From contig NZ_VKKH01000008.1 in assembly GCF_007197995.1 (NCBI RefSeq), forward strand, positions 124,001 to 188,000: a stretch of 64,000 nucleotides of DNA, read 5' to 3'. This document shows positions 44,770 to 54,865 of the stretch, piece by piece. Made by a program: the position numbers and the translations under genes. This stretch comes from Aliiglaciecola sp. M165. GTDB taxonomy: Bacteria > Pseudomonadota > Gammaproteobacteria > Enterobacterales > Alteromonadaceae. A model generated the notes under the pieces. It did no database searches and was not told where the DNA came from. It saw only the letters and a program-made list of their open reading frames with translations. The first letter of the stretch is position 1, and each line of letters opens with the position of its first letter.

Positions 44770-46698
44770 TTAATCGCGCACAATCCACATTATTTGATAG
44801 GGGTCGAGCATAATATTGTTATGTGATGAAGTGAGTCGAGTTTCACTAATCAAGTCTCTGCAAGCACCATGACTAATATGATCCAATACTTTGCCATCTG
44901 CCTCTTGTGCATGATCACTGAAATTGCAAAGCGCTAATAATGATTCACCCTGAGCGTCGTGACGAACATAAGCAAAAATATGTTGATCATTGGTCACTAA
45001 AATGTGCGTTTCTGCATCGCCCAAAATGGGTAACCTTTTGCGCAATTTTATGAGTTTCTCTAGGCCCATTGAAACTTCAAATTGAGGGCTTTTTTCACAT
45101 TTCGAATTAGCAATTGCCTGATCATCTATGGCAATTCGATGCACCCAGCGATCATCATGTTTTTTGGTCTCGTCTTGCCGGTAGCTATAATCGTTCAACA
45201 AACCTAACTCGTCTCCTGAATACAGCAGCGGTATTCCACCGATGGAAAGTATGATCCCATGAACCAATAGTATTCTTGCTACCGCGTGGTCAATCAGCTG
45301 TTGATTGTTCTGTTGCAATGCCTGCTCTAAGCCAGCCAAAGATGCCAACGAGCCACATACTCGACAGTCGCCCGTGGAGGGGTTTTCTCCAAAGGCTACA
45401 CCTGAGGCAAAACTACCTTCGAACCGACCAGTATAAAACTGATTAAGAAAGTGCCGATGATCCGTGCCGTTAATTCCGATATGCCAGGCGACCGAATCAT
45501 CAAAGGTCCAGCCTATATCATCGTGGCCACGAACGTAGTTTACCCATGTGCAGTTGGGCGAAATGGAGAAGCTCTTTTGCATGGACTCCGTTAACAAACG
45601 TGTTTTTCGTGTTGCCAAGCTATTCCATATAAGGGCCATAAGTAAAGGGTTATAGGAGAGTTGGCATTCATCTTTGTCGATATATTTGACCACTTCATCA
45701 GGGTGCACAATGGCTTCGGATTTAAATACAACCGCCGGCGCTGAAATTTGTAAACAACAATTAAAGGCTTGAATTAATAGATGCGCTTTATGTTGATTTT
45801 CGCAGGACGTGCCCATTTCTTTCCAGATAAAAGCAAGTGCATCAAGTCGCAACACCTCACAACCAATGTTGGCAAGGTAAAGCATTTCTGAAGTAATCGC
45901 ATTGAACACCGCGGGGTTCGAATAATTTAAGTCCCACTGGAAGTTATTGAATGTGGTCCAAACCCATTTTTGAGCGTCATCGTTCCAACTAAAATTTCCT
46001 CTTCGGACTTGGGGAAAGATTTCTCGCAAGTTTTGTTCATACTGGTCGGGTAAGGTCCGATCATCAAACATGTAATAGTAGTCCTGAAACTCTGAATGCC
46101 CAGCCTTCGCTAACTTTGCCCATTGATGTTCATCAGATGTGTGGTTGAAAACAAAATCAAGCACCAAACTGATACCCTTGTCAGACAACGCTTTGGCTAG
46201 TTTTTCAAGATCGGCGCTAGATCCCAACGACTCGTTAACTTTACGATAATCGGAAACTGCATAACCGCCATCACTATCACCCTTAGGTGAATCATACAAA
46301 GGCATTAGGTGAAGATAGGTAACCCCTAAAGATTGCAAGTAGGGTATCTTTGCAACAAGTCCCTTCAAATCGCCGGCGAATAGATCTACATAACAGGCCA
46401 TACCAAGCATGTTTTGATTTTTGTACCAAAGTGGATCGGATAGTCGTTTTTTATCTTTGTTTTTTAATTTTCGCGAGCGCTCACTAAATCCGTTAGCCAA
46501 CGAAATGACGAGTTGATTAAGGTAATAGTAGAAATCGTACCTTTGTCCATAAATATCGAACAACAGCGAAAACAGACGAGGGAAGTGCTCGTTGATTCTG
46601 GCCATAAAAATTTTTTGGTCAGCCTTTGTCATCGCAGACAAATCAATACTTTCAAGTATACGAGAGAGCGAGCGTTTGCTCTCTAATTGTATGTCCAT
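44770..46698 (-). CDS. Amylosucrase (GH13_4)
   Basis: 642 residues, close to the ~636 of Neisseria amylosucrase. The catalytic triad falls at the same numbers: nucleophile Asp286 (EVLRLDALAFIWKEMGT), acid/base Glu328 (VVFKSEAIVHPDEVV) and Asp393 (NYVRGHDDIGWTF). The all-alpha N-terminal domain typical of amylosucrases (about 1-90) precedes the barrel. The enzyme takes glucose from sucrose and adds it to an alpha-1,4-glucan, releasing fructose without phosphate. No signal peptide. Fructose is removed by the divergent fructokinase. Since energy is conserved in the glycosidic bond, this may couple sucrose uptake to storage polymer. Confidence 0.96.
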   Translation of the reverse strand: MDIQLESKRSLSRILESIDLSAMTKADQKIFMARINEHFPRLFSLLFDIYGQRYDFYYYLNQLVISLANGFSERSRKLKNKDKKRLSDPLWYKNQNMLGMACYVDLFAGDLKGLVAKIPYLQSLGVTYLHLMPLYDSPKGDSDGGYAVSDYRKVNESLGSSADLEKLAKALSDKGISLVLDFVFNHTSDEHQWAKLAKAGHSEFQDYYYMFDDRTLPDQYEQNLREIFPQVRRGNFSWNDDAQKWVWTTFNNFQWDLNYSNPAVFNAITSEMLYLANIGCEVLRLDALAFIWKEMGTSCENQHKAHLLIQAFNCCLQISAPAVVFKSEAIVHPDEVVKYIDKDECQLSYNPLLMALIWNSLATRKTRLLTESMQKSFSISPNCTWVNYVRGHDDIGWTFDDSVAWHIGINGTDHRHFLNQFYTGRFEGSFASGVAFGENPSTGDCRVCGSLASLAGLEQALQQNNQQLIDHAVARILLVHGIILSIGGIPLLYSGDELGLLNDYSYRQDETKKHDDRWVHRIAIDDQAIANSKCEKSPQFEVSMGLEKLIKLRKRLPILGDAETHILVTNDQHIFAYVRHDAQGESLLALCNFSDHAQEADGKVLDHISHGACRDLISETRLTSSHNNIMLDPYQIMWIVRD

Positions 46699-46831
46699 AA
46701 CCTGTGTTCTCTCTGGCTAATTAAAAAGGACTTAGCTTATTGAAGAAAGCCGATGAAATTTTTGTTTTACCCTTTCTTACACGAATTAGTATAACATGTG
46801 TTTAACATTTGTTAATTTAAATGCTAGAAAA

Positions 46832-46849
46832 ATCTTAAACGATACAGTA
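46832..46849. promoter_or_regulatory. Weak candidate LacI-family operator between amylosucrase and fructokinase
   Basis: ATCTTAAACGATACAGTA keeps the left arm and a central CG of the putative operator but matches only 13 of 18 positions overall. It is in the 315-base divergent region, 134 bases upstream of amylosucrase and 165 upstream of fructokinase. Nothing else in this region is recognisable apart from AT-rich stretches. Confidence 0.35.
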
Positions 46850-47013
46850 GCATTATATCAAGGTGTTCAACGAATTTAGTGATTCACTTTAGTTACTCGG
46901 TAAGTGACCATAGCAACCCTCGATAAAAAGTACCCATTGCGAGGTGATTTCTGCTTTCATAACGTCATGACGCCGGCACATTTTGAGTCAGGTTTAGTTA
47001 TCTTGGGGGATTT

Positions 47014-47886
47014 ATGAGCCAATATTATGCAGTGATAGAAGCGGGTGGGACAAAGTTTAATTGTGCGATGTTCGACGCTCAGCATAATATCCTCAGCCAA
47101 AACCGAATTCCTACCACCACACCTGCAGAAACACTGGATGCCTGTATCGAGTTTTTTCTAGCTCAGAAGCAAGCGGGCTTGATGTTTTCACAACTTGGGT
47201 TGGCCTGCTTTGGGCCATTAGATCTTAATCAAAATTCGAATAATTATGGGTATATTACCAAAACCCCAAAGCCCGGTTGGTCTGACACACCGATTTTAGC
47301 AAGGCTAAAAAACGCGTTGGAATGTGACGTAGCCATTGATACGGATGTGAATGCCGCTGCATTAGCTGAATCGCGGTGGGGAGCGGCAAAAAATACCCAG
47401 GTTTCTGTGTACGTAACCCTAGGAACAGGGGTTGGCGTTGGTGTTGTTATTAATGGAAACACACTAAAAGGGCTGATTCACCCTGAAGCTGGGCATATGT
47501 TGATCCCTGCACCTGAAGGCATTGAGGGGCAATGTCCATTTCACGGAAATTGTGTTGAAGGACTGGCTTCAGGCAAGGCGCTTTCTAAGATATGGGGAAG
47601 GCCAGCCGAAACGCTAGAGGATGATCACCGTGCTTGGGATATTCAGGCACAGGTTGTCGCCAAACTATGCCATAACTTATTGGTGTCCTACAGCCCACAA
47701 AGTATTGTTTTGGGCGGTGGAGTGATGGCAAAACCGGGATTGCTAGACAATGTGATCCGCTATACTGAAACGTCTTTGCAAGGGTATTTGGATTTTCCCG
47801 ATGGCGTATCGTTATCGAGTTTGATTACTCTTCCTGGACTAGGTGAAATGTCTGGATTGAAAGGCGCACTGGGACTAATTTTATAA
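47014..47886 (+). CDS. scrK: ROK-family fructokinase
   Basis: 290 residues. ATP-binding EAGGTKFNCAMFD at the N terminus, the ROK signature TLGTGVGVGVVINGN, and the zinc-binding segment GHMLIP...CPFHGNCVEGL are all present. The GGTKF form and GQCPFHGNCVEGLASG are those of bacterial fructokinases of the ScrK/YdhR subgroup. It would phosphorylate the fructose freed by amylosucrase, feeding glycolysis as fructose-6-phosphate. An ATG with GGGG upstream marks the start. Divergent from the amylosucrase gene and convergent with the binding-protein gene 27 bases on. Confidence 0.9.
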   Translation: MSQYYAVIEAGGTKFNCAMFDAQHNILSQNRIPTTTPAETLDACIEFFLAQKQAGLMFSQLGLACFGPLDLNQNSNNYGYITKTPKPGWSDTPILARLKNALECDVAIDTDVNAAALAESRWGAAKNTQVSVYVTLGTGVGVGVVINGNTLKGLIHPEAGHMLIPAPEGIEGQCPFHGNCVEGLASGKALSKIWGRPAETLEDDHRAWDIQAQVVAKLCHNLLVSYSPQSIVLGGGVMAKPGLLDNVIRYTETSLQGYLDFPDGVSLSSLITLPGLGEMSGLKGALGLIL

Positions 47887-47913
47887 ATCACTTTTTAGCA
47901 ACAACATCCGTAA

Positions 47914-48624
47914 CTATCGAGACTCAGCATAGGCCAGGTTTACCCGATGCATTATATTCGGCGCATCGTCGACAGATTTTTTCAATACAAAATACATGGG
48001 CAACTCAAACAGTTGACTGGATTGAATATCATCTCGGTTGGCGCGTTTGGAAAACATCAAAGCGATGTTGTTAGGGCCAAAATATGAAATCGCATATTTC
48101 GCTCGGTTTTTTCTTAGCAAAATAATTTGTTGTTCAAGGTTACTTTGATCTGAATGCACAGTGACTTTGTTCGTTTGGTCAATCAAGTGCTCTTTTAATG
48201 GGCCTTCAAATGAATTCAAAGGAATTGGCAAGATAACGGAAGTGTTTTTTAATTCACTTAACCCAGCAATGCTAGGCGTTGTCGCCAAGTGATAAACGTA
48301 AAAATCTAAAATAAATAATGGTTCATCAGTAAACAAATAGTTGTCAGGATCATCCATCAGGGTCTTGGTAGCAATGAATCCATTGAGGTCCACGCGACCG
48401 ATGAGTTTATCAATATCCTTCGGGAATGTTCTCACCAGCTCAGACTCTACTCTGGCACGCTTAAAAATATCCTGTAATTGCTTGCCCAGAAGCCCTCGAA
48501 TGGACCCATCGGCGTTCGCATATATGTGCGGAGGTCGCTCAACAAACCCGATATATAAAGGTTTAGCTGTTGATGTATTGGCCCATAAGAAAATGCTTAA
48601 TATGGCCACAATCATTTTTTTCAT
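47914..48624 (-). CDS. Periplasmic type-2 substrate-binding-like protein
   Basis: 236 residues with a signal peptide (KKMIVAILSIFLWANTSTA). The mature part resembles the SBP_bac_3 fold: LYIGFVERPPHIYANADGSI at the first strand, a GLLGKQLQDIF helix and a C-terminal PMYFVLKKSVDDAP segment. Such proteins can be amino-acid binding proteins or free-standing sensors. No cognate amino-acid permease is adjacent; the divergent ABC genes are of FtsX type and unlikely to use it. The substrate cannot be told. Confidence 0.75.
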   Translation of the reverse strand: MKKMIVAILSIFLWANTSTAKPLYIGFVERPPHIYANADGSIRGLLGKQLQDIFKRARVESELVRTFPKDIDKLIGRVDLNGFIATKTLMDDPDNYLFTDEPLFILDFYVYHLATTPSIAGLSELKNTSVILPIPLNSFEGPLKEHLIDQTNKVTVHSDQSNLEQQIILLRKNRAKYAISYFGPNNIALMFSKRANRDDIQSSQLFELPMYFVLKKSVDDAPNIMHRVNLAYAESR

Positions 48625-48773
48625 TTATTGTTTTACACCTGTTTTTAAAACTTAATTCATTATTGAGGCATCTGCTTTTATTGTCTCGTACACTGTGTTT
48701 AGATCAGAACCGAATGGTTGTTTATCATCATGTGATTTACTAAACACTTGACCTCAAATTATAGGACACAGAA

Positions 48774-49481
48774 TTGCACGACACAGTTGTAAATGCCATA
48801 GAAATCAAAGAACTTGAGTTTAGTTACGCGAAGTCGGGCAGGCCAAAAGTATTGCAGGTCGACACATGGAAGGTGGCAAAAGGGCAAAGTGTATTTTTAT
48901 CCGGGCCCTCAGGCACGGGTAAAAGCACATTATTGAATCTCATTGGTGGGACCTTACCCATTCATTCTCCCAATCGAGGTGAAATACGGCTTCTTGAGCA
49001 ACCTTTTTCGAGTTTAAGCCCATCAAAGCGTGATAAGTTTCGAGCTAAACACATTGGCATGGTTTTCCAGCAATTCAATTTAATACCCTACCTAAGTGTT
49101 GAAAAAAACATTGAAGCTGCCGCCTACTTTGGTAAAACCTTGAGTCCTGATACCAAGACAATAGCCAAGGAATATCTTCAACGCATGGACTTGGCAGACA
49201 CCATTCTTAGCCAACGTTCAGATACGCTGAGTGTCGGTCAGCAACAACGGGTAGCCGTTGCGAGAGCGTTAATTAACAAACCAGAAATTTTAATTGTCGA
49301 CGAGCCGACCTCAGCGCTCGATGAAAGTGCCAAAATGGGCTTTATGAATTTATTAATGCAATGTGTCAAAGAGCTTAATGTAAGTCTTGTATTTGTTAGC
49401 CATGATAGTCGTTTGGCTTCGCATTTCGAGTATTCCCTTCAATTAGGGCAGCTAAATCGTGCTGAGACGAGTGAATTATGA
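48774..49481 (+). CDS. ABC ATPase, LolD/MacB type
   Basis: 235 residues from TTG 48774, with AGGA seven bases upstream and no ATG available. Walker A GPSGTGKSTLLN, Q-loop GMVFQQFNLIP, the signature as LSVGQQQRVAVARAL (Val for the usual second Gly), Walker B ILIVDEPTSALD and H-loop VSHD are all intact. The DEPTSALDE ending and length fit exporters that work with FtsX-type permeases. The next gene starts with an ATGA overlap, so the two are translationally coupled. No HlyD-like adaptor is present, unlike the MacB operon above. Confidence 0.92.
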   Translation: MHDTVVNAIEIKELEFSYAKSGRPKVLQVDTWKVAKGQSVFLSGPSGTGKSTLLNLIGGTLPIHSPNRGEIRLLEQPFSSLSPSKRDKFRAKHIGMVFQQFNLIPYLSVEKNIEAAAYFGKTLSPDTKTIAKEYLQRMDLADTILSQRSDTLSVGQQQRVAVARALINKPEILIVDEPTSALDESAKMGFMNLLMQCVKELNVSLVFVSHDSRLASHFEYSLQLGQLNRAETSEL

Positions 49482-50722
49482 TTTTCACCATCGCGCTACA
49501 AAGTCTTAAAAGTCGAAGAGGGGCTGTTTTACTCACTATGTTATCGGTGATACTTAGTGTTGGACTCTTAGTGGCTACTGAGCATATTCGACTGCAAGCA
49601 AAAGACAGCTTTGGGCGCACAATCTCTGGTACCGATCTGATCGTCGGCCCACGCACTGGCCAGACCAACCTGTTGCTCTATTCGGTTTTTCGAGTCGGTA
49701 ACCCAACTAACAACATTTCTTGGGCCAGTGTTGAAAGTATCCAAAATTATCCAGGCGTGAATTGGGCAGTGCCTATTTCGCTAGGGGATTCGCACAAAGG
49801 CTTTGCGGTGGTTGGCACGACCTCTGACTATTTCAGGTTTTTTCAATATGGAAATAAGCAAGCGCTGCAGTTCAAAGAGGGGCAAGCATTTGATTCGGTG
49901 TTTGGTGCAGTCATCGGCAGTGATGTAGCCAAAACTATGCGCTATAAAGTGGGAGATGAAATCGTCTTGTCACACGGCATGGCAGAGGTTAGTTTCAAAA
50001 CACACCAACATTCGCCCTTTAGGGTTACTGGCATATTATTACCCACAGGTACGCCGGTCGACAAAACGGTGCATGTGAGTTTGCAAGGGCTTGAAGCGGC
50101 TCATATGTCTCAACATCAGCTCCACGAACTCGAGCATGATCTGCAAGAAGGCGAAGAAATCACTTTACCTATCGAGCAAGTCACGGCAGTGCTTGTGGGG
50201 CTGGATTCTCCAATTAGAACGCTGCAAATCCAGCGACAAATCAACCAATCTGCGCTAGAGCCAATGATGGCAATTCTGCCAGGCGTTGCATTGTCAGAGC
50301 TTTGGCAATTGGTCGGAAATATTGAAAATCTGTTATTGCTTATCTCTGTAATGATTTTATTTGCGTCCTTGCTGGGTTTAGCCACTATGCTGCTCACTTC
50401 AATACGAGAACGACGCCGCGAAATCGCCGTACTGCGCGCCATAGGCGCAAGTCCTGTTGTGGTGTTTCTGCTGATCCAGACCGAAGCTTTTTTAATTAGT
50501 GTCTCTGCGTCCATAATTGCTGTTTTACTGGTTTGGGGAACATTAATCATTGGCGCTAATTGGTTAAGTGAAGAATACGGGCTATTTGTTGATGCAAACC
50601 TATTTACTCTTGGAACCTTTACTGTCGTTGGCTTAGTGTGTGTGATTACATTTATTATTGCCTGTGTGCCGGCGATTACCGCGTATAAACAGACGTTACA
50701 GCAGGGGTTGAATGCCAGATGA
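49478..50722 (+). CDS. FtsX/MacB-type ABC permease
   Basis: 414 residues. N-terminal helix (about 16-35, AVLLTMLSVILSVGLLVATE), periplasmic MacB_PCD-like domain (about 40-270), and three C-terminal helices with the coupling loop RERRREIAVLRAIGASPVVV. The membrane-proximal GTDLIVGPRTGQTNLLLYSV segment, with several close Gly/Asn/Leu residues, is typical of a subgroup found beside LolD-like ATPases in gammaproteobacterial operons. The stop overlaps the next gene (ATGA). Substrate unknown; lipoprotein, peptide or metal-linked roles are possible. Confidence 0.9.
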   Translation: MIFTIALQSLKSRRGAVLLTMLSVILSVGLLVATEHIRLQAKDSFGRTISGTDLIVGPRTGQTNLLLYSVFRVGNPTNNISWASVESIQNYPGVNWAVPISLGDSHKGFAVVGTTSDYFRFFQYGNKQALQFKEGQAFDSVFGAVIGSDVAKTMRYKVGDEIVLSHGMAEVSFKTHQHSPFRVTGILLPTGTPVDKTVHVSLQGLEAAHMSQHQLHELEHDLQEGEEITLPIEQVTAVLVGLDSPIRTLQIQRQINQSALEPMMAILPGVALSELWQLVGNIENLLLLISVMILFASLLGLATMLLTSIRERRREIAVLRAIGASPVVVFLLIQTEAFLISVSASIIAVLLVWGTLIIGANWLSEEYGLFVDANLFTLGTFTVVGLVCVITFIIACVPAITAYKQTLQQGLNAR

Positions 50723-51468
50723 CAACTCCCTTAGATCCCTCACAAGCAATGCGTTACAGTCGGCATATTATGTTGGCAGGCTTCGATTTGGAAAAACAAG
50801 AGCGCTTGTTAGACAGTTCAATTTTGCTTGTCGGTTTGGGTGGTTTGGGCTGTGCGGCTGCACAATATCTGGTCGCTAGCGGAGTTGGGGAAATTACCTT
50901 GGTCGATGATGATGTTGTCGACTTAAGCAACATTCAACGTCAGATTTTGCATGGTGAAAGTGATGTGGGAACAAGCAAGTGTGCGTCAGCGAAACAAAGT
51001 TTACTGCAGTTAAATAGTCAGGTAAGTATACATACGATTGAAACGAGAATGGATGCCGAACAGCTAGCTGAGCAACTTAAAAAAAATGATATTGTTATCG
51101 ATTGTACCGACAACTTAGCGTCAAGAAACTTGCTCAATCAAGTGTGCTGGCAAAACCAAAAACCACTGGTATCAGGCGCAGCAATTCGGCTAGAAGGGCA
51201 GTTGTTTAGCGTCATTCCCACTAAAAATACAGCTTGTTATGCTTGTTTAAGCCACTTTTTCGGTGAGCAAAACCTAAGCTGTTCTGAAGCTGGTGTGCTG
51301 TCTCCACTTGTCGGTATTGTGGGCAGCTATCAAGCCATAGAAGCGATTAAAATACTCACGGATTTTGGTGAACCTCTGGTGAATAAATTGATGCTGATTG
51401 ATGCAATGACAACTCAAAGCAGAGTCTTTGAACTGCTTAAAAACCCCGGTTGCAAGGTGTGCGGGTAG
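50719..51468 (+). CDS. moeB: MoeB/ThiF/HesA-family adenylyltransferase
   Basis: 249 residues. Nucleotide-binding GLGGLGCAAAQYLVASGVG (about 36-54), DDDVVDLSNIQRQILH, the catalytic-Asp region VIDCTDNLASRNL, and two Cys pairs (CYAC and CKVC) that bind structural zinc are present. The family adenylates the C terminus of a small sulfur carrier such as MoaD or ThiS. Length and CxxC placement fit MoeB. Its start overlaps the permease stop, an unusual partner. The usual moeA or moaD genes are not in the window, so the true carrier is unknown. Confidence 0.85.
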   Translation: MTTPLDPSQAMRYSRHIMLAGFDLEKQERLLDSSILLVGLGGLGCAAAQYLVASGVGEITLVDDDVVDLSNIQRQILHGESDVGTSKCASAKQSLLQLNSQVSIHTIETRMDAEQLAEQLKKNDIVIDCTDNLASRNLLNQVCWQNQKPLVSGAAIRLEGQLFSVIPTKNTACYACLSHFFGEQNLSCSEAGVLSPLVGIVGSYQAIEAIKILTDFGEPLVNKLMLIDAMTTQSRVFELLKNPGCKVCG

Positions 51469-51585
51469 GTGTTTTTGATACCACAACTATCAGCTCGCTC
51501 AAAATATATACAGTCAAAAATTAGCTGATGCAGTGCTCATGTGTACGCACTGATTAAAAGGCGATGTCTACGTTTGGCCGAACCA

Positions 51586-51620
51586 AGGTCATCGCTTCAT
51601 TTATAAATTTGCGATGACCT
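51586..51620. terminator. Hairpin between convergent moeB-like and hutH genes
   Basis: AGGTCATCGC (51586-51595) pairs with GCGATGACCT (51611-51620), a perfect ten-base stem with a 15-base loop. It lies 118 bases after the moeB-like stop and 35 bases beyond the hutH stop. Probable bidirectional terminator, though the T-run is weak. Confidence 0.6.
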
Positions 51621-51654
51621 GTGCCGCTTTAATGTTAGGTGTTCAAGTGATGAA

Positions 51655-53175
51655 TCAAAGAAGGTCTAATTTGAGTTCATCTTGCAATTTTCCTTGTTTT
51701 AACAGATCACAAGCGCTTTCAATGTCGGGAGCAAAATAGCGATCTTTATCGTAAAAGGGGACTTCTGCGCGCAAGATCCCTTTCACTCGTTCAAGTTTGT
51801 CGCTGCTTTTTAGCGGCGCCCTAAAATCGATTCCTTGGCAGGCGGCCAGCCATTCTATTGCCAGTATACCTGCAACGTTTTCAAAGATATCGCGCAATCT
51901 GCGCCCAGCAAAGGTCGCCATAGACACGTGATCTTCCTGGTTTGCTGAGGTTGGCAGGGAATCAATAGAAGCCGGGTGAGCATAAGTTTTATTTTCACTG
52001 GCTAATGCGGCACAGGTCACCTGTGCGATCATAAACCCTGAATTGACACCACCATTGTTGACAAGAAAGGGTGGTAATCCACTTAAGTGGGAGTCAATCA
52101 GTAGCGCCATTCTGCGTTCCGACAAAGAGCCTATTTCACACAACGCGATAGCTAACATATCAGCAGCCATGGCAACGGTCTCAGCATGGAAGTTTCCACC
52201 AGAGAGAATGTCGCCACTATCGGCGAATACCAATGGATTGTCGGAAACGCCATTTGCTTCGGTCTCTAAAATCTGTGCTGCACAGCGCATTTGTTGCAAA
52301 CAAGCGCCCATTACCTGCGGCTGACATCGCAACGAGTAGGGATCTTGAACTTTCTCACATTGTTGATGAGAATCGCCAATCTCAGAGCTGGCAAGTAAGT
52401 CTCGATACGCTACTGCGATATCAGACTGAGAAGCGTGACCACGAGCCTTATGAATACGCGCATCAAAAGGCACTCGAGAACCTAACGCAGCTTCTATCGT
52501 TAACGATCCAATACCTATGGCGCTCTCCAAGGCATTTTGTGCGTAAAACAACCCTTGTAATGCAAAGGCAGTTGATGCTTGCGTACCATTTAAAAGCGCT
52601 AAGCCTTCTTTCGGAGCAAGGTCGATTTTTTTCAGTCCCGCAATGGCCAGCCCTTGCTCTGCTGGCAGTCGCTCTCCATTGTGCAATACTTCGCCTTCAC
52701 CTAGCAATATTGCGCTCATGTGTGCCAGTGGCGCAAGATCTCCCGATGCACCCACAGAGCCTTTTTCCGGGATGGCGGGATAAACTTCCGCGTTATACAG
52801 CGCAATTAACGCGTCAATAACGCTCAATCGGATCCCTGAAAATCCTCTTGCCAAAGAGTTAATTTTCAACAACATCAATAAGCGCACAGTATCGGTTGAC
52901 ATGAAATTGCCGATCCCCGCTGCGTGGGACAAAACAATACTGCGTTGTAACAATGACAATTCATCGGTTTTAATTTTGGTGTTGGCTAATAATCCAAAAC
53001 CCGTGTTAATACCGTAAACTGTTCGGCCTTGTTCGATGACTTGCGCAACGGTTTTTTGAGATGCTTCAATGGCTGGGATCGCTTCTTTGGCAAGTGCGAT
53101 TTTTTGATGACATTCATGCGCATTACGTAAGTCATCTAAACTCAGTTGCCCCGGGTGAATGATAAACACTGACAC
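51655..53175 (-). CDS. hutH: Histidine ammonia-lyase
   Basis: 506 residues. The MIO cofactor precursor Ala143-Ser144-Gly145 is in [14 protein letters not shown], matching the well-studied Pseudomonas enzyme almost residue for residue. YGINTGFG near residue 54, [11 protein letters not shown] and the [13 protein letters not shown] motifs complete the active site. It removes ammonia from histidine to give urocanate, the first step of histidine degradation. It starts three bases after the hutU stop, so it is in the hutC-hutU-hutH operon under HutC. Confidence 0.97.
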   Translation of the reverse strand: MSVFIIHPGQLSLDDLRNAHECHQKIALAKEAIPAIEASQKTVAQVIEQGRTVYGINTGFGLLANTKIKTDELSLLQRSIVLSHAAGIGNFMSTDTVRLLMLLKINSLARGFSGIRLSVIDALIALYNAEVYPAIPEKGSVGASGDLAPLAHMSAILLGEGEVLHNGERLPAEQGLAIAGLKKIDLAPKEGLALLNGTQASTAFALQGLFYAQNALESAIGIGSLTIEAALGSRVPFDARIHKARGHASQSDIAVAYRDLLASSEIGDSHQQCEKVQDPYSLRCQPQVMGACLQQMRCAAQILETEANGVSDNPLVFADSGDILSGGNFHAETVAMAADMLAIALCEIGSLSERRMALLIDSHLSGLPPFLVNNGGVNSGFMIAQVTCAALASENKTYAHPASIDSLPTSANQEDHVSMATFAGRRLRDIFENVAGILAIEWLAACQGIDFRAPLKSSDKLERVKGILRAEVPFYDKDRYFAPDIESACDLLKQGKLQDELKLDLL

Positions 53176-53178
53176 GTT

Positions 53179-54852
53179 TTATTCCTCTTCCAACATTGGC
53201 AAATCAAGTTGTTTGTCTTTGGCACATTGTATTGCCAAATCATAGCCTGCATCGGCATGGCGCATGACACCGGTAGCCGGATCATTGTGCAGCACTCTGG
53301 CAACTCGCTGGTGAGCATCTTCAGTGCCATCACACACTATGACCACCCCAGAATGTTGACTAAATCCCATTCCTACACCGCCACCATGATGAAGGCTCAC
53401 CCAGGTTGCACCACCGGCGGTATTGAGCATGGCGTTGAGTAATGGCCAATCTGACACGGCATCGGAGCCGTCTAACATACTCTCTGTTTCGCGATTTGGA
53501 GAGGCTACCGAGCCTGAATCCAAATGATCTCTACCGATAACAACAGGTGCTGAAAGTTCACCATTTTTGACCATTTGATTGAAAGCCAATCCTAGCTTTT
53601 GACGTTCGCCCAATCCTACCCAACAAATGCGGGCAGGCAAGCCTTGGAATTGAATGCGCTCTTTGGCCATATCCAGCCAATTGTGCAGGTGCGGGTTGTC
53701 GGGGATAAGCTCCTTGACTTTGGCATCGGTTTTATAAATATCTTCCGGATCTCCCGACAACGCAGCCCAGCGGAAGGGGCCGATCCCTTGGCAAAACAGC
53801 GGTCTGATGTATTTTGGAACAAAACCTGGAAAATCGAACGCATTAGATACGCCAGTCTCAAATGCCATTTGACGGATGTTGTTGCCATAATCTAGCGTAG
53901 CGGCACCATTATCCTGCAAGGCTAACATGGCTTTGACTTGCACCGCCATTGACTGCTTGGCACATTCAACGACTTTACTTTCGTCCTGTGTACGCATCTG
54001 CTTGGCGTATTCAAGTGTCCAACCTTGTGGCAGATATCCGTTAAGCGGATCATGGGCGCTGGTTTGGTCTGTGACCACATCAGGGGTAACGCCCATTTCT
54101 ACGAGTTCTGCAAACAGATCGGCTGCATTGCCCAATAACCCAATCGACACTGCTTGATTGGATTTTTTAGCCGCTTCAATCATTGCAAGAGCGTCTTTAA
54201 GAGAGGTTGCTTTTTTATCTAAATAGCCCGTTTTTAAACGGAAATCGATACGGCTTTCATCCACCTCAACCGCTATCATTGAAAAGCCTGCCATAGTGGC
54301 CGCTAGTGGCTGCGCACCACCCATTCCACCTAATCCACCAGTGAGTACCCATCGGCCTGAGGCATCACCATTGAAGTGGGTTTTGGCAACACTGACAAAG
54401 GTTTCATAAGTGCCTTGCACGATCCCTTGAGAACCAATGTAGATCCAAGATCCGGCCGTCATTTGGCCGTACATCATCAACCCTTGTTTATCTAACTGAT
54501 TGAAGTGCTCCCAATTTGCCCAATGAGGCACTAGGTTAGAATTGGCGATGAGAACTCTTGGCGCATTTGAATGGGTAGGGAAGACACCCACAGGTTTCCC
54601 ACTTTGCACTAGCAGGGTTTCGTCATCGTTGAGTCGTTTAAGTACTTCGAGGATTTTGTCGTAACATTGCCAATCACGAGCCGCCCGACCGATGCCGCCG
54701 TAGACCACAAGATCATGGGGGTGTTCGGCTACCGCAGGATCTAAGTTGTTCATCAACATTCGAAGCGGTGCTTCGGTTTGCCAGCTTTTTGCATTGAGCG
54801 TGGTGCCGGTATAGGCATGTATGGTACGACTGGGATCGTGACGATTGTTCAT
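53179..54852 (-). CDS. hutU: Urocanate hydratase
   Basis: 557 residues from ATG 54852, which has AGGAG nine bases upstream; an in-frame extension to 54897 overlaps hutC and has no start signal. NAD-binding and substrate regions include [30 protein letters not shown] and the C-terminal [20 protein letters not shown]. The conserved active-site Cys lies in [10 protein letters not shown]. It converts urocanate to imidazolonepropionate using tightly bound NAD+. Normal length for the family. Confidence 0.97.
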   Translation of the reverse strand: MNNRHDPSRTIHAYTGTTLNAKSWQTEAPLRMLMNNLDPAVAEHPHDLVVYGGIGRAARDWQCYDKILEVLKRLNDDETLLVQSGKPVGVFPTHSNAPRVLIANSNLVPHWANWEHFNQLDKQGLMMYGQMTAGSWIYIGSQGIVQGTYETFVSVAKTHFNGDASGRWVLTGGLGGMGGAQPLAATMAGFSMIAVEVDESRIDFRLKTGYLDKKATSLKDALAMIEAAKKSNQAVSIGLLGNAADLFAELVEMGVTPDVVTDQTSAHDPLNGYLPQGWTLEYAKQMRTQDESKVVECAKQSMAVQVKAMLALQDNGAATLDYGNNIRQMAFETGVSNAFDFPGFVPKYIRPLFCQGIGPFRWAALSGDPEDIYKTDAKVKELIPDNPHLHNWLDMAKERIQFQGLPARICWVGLGERQKLGLAFNQMVKNGELSAPVVIGRDHLDSGSVASPNRETESMLDGSDAVSDWPLLNAMLNTAGGATWVSLHHGGGVGMGFSQHSGVVIVCDGTEDAHQRVARVLHNDPATGVMRHADAGYDLAIQCAKDKQLDLPMLEEE

Positions 54853-54865
54853 TTTGTTTTTCTCC

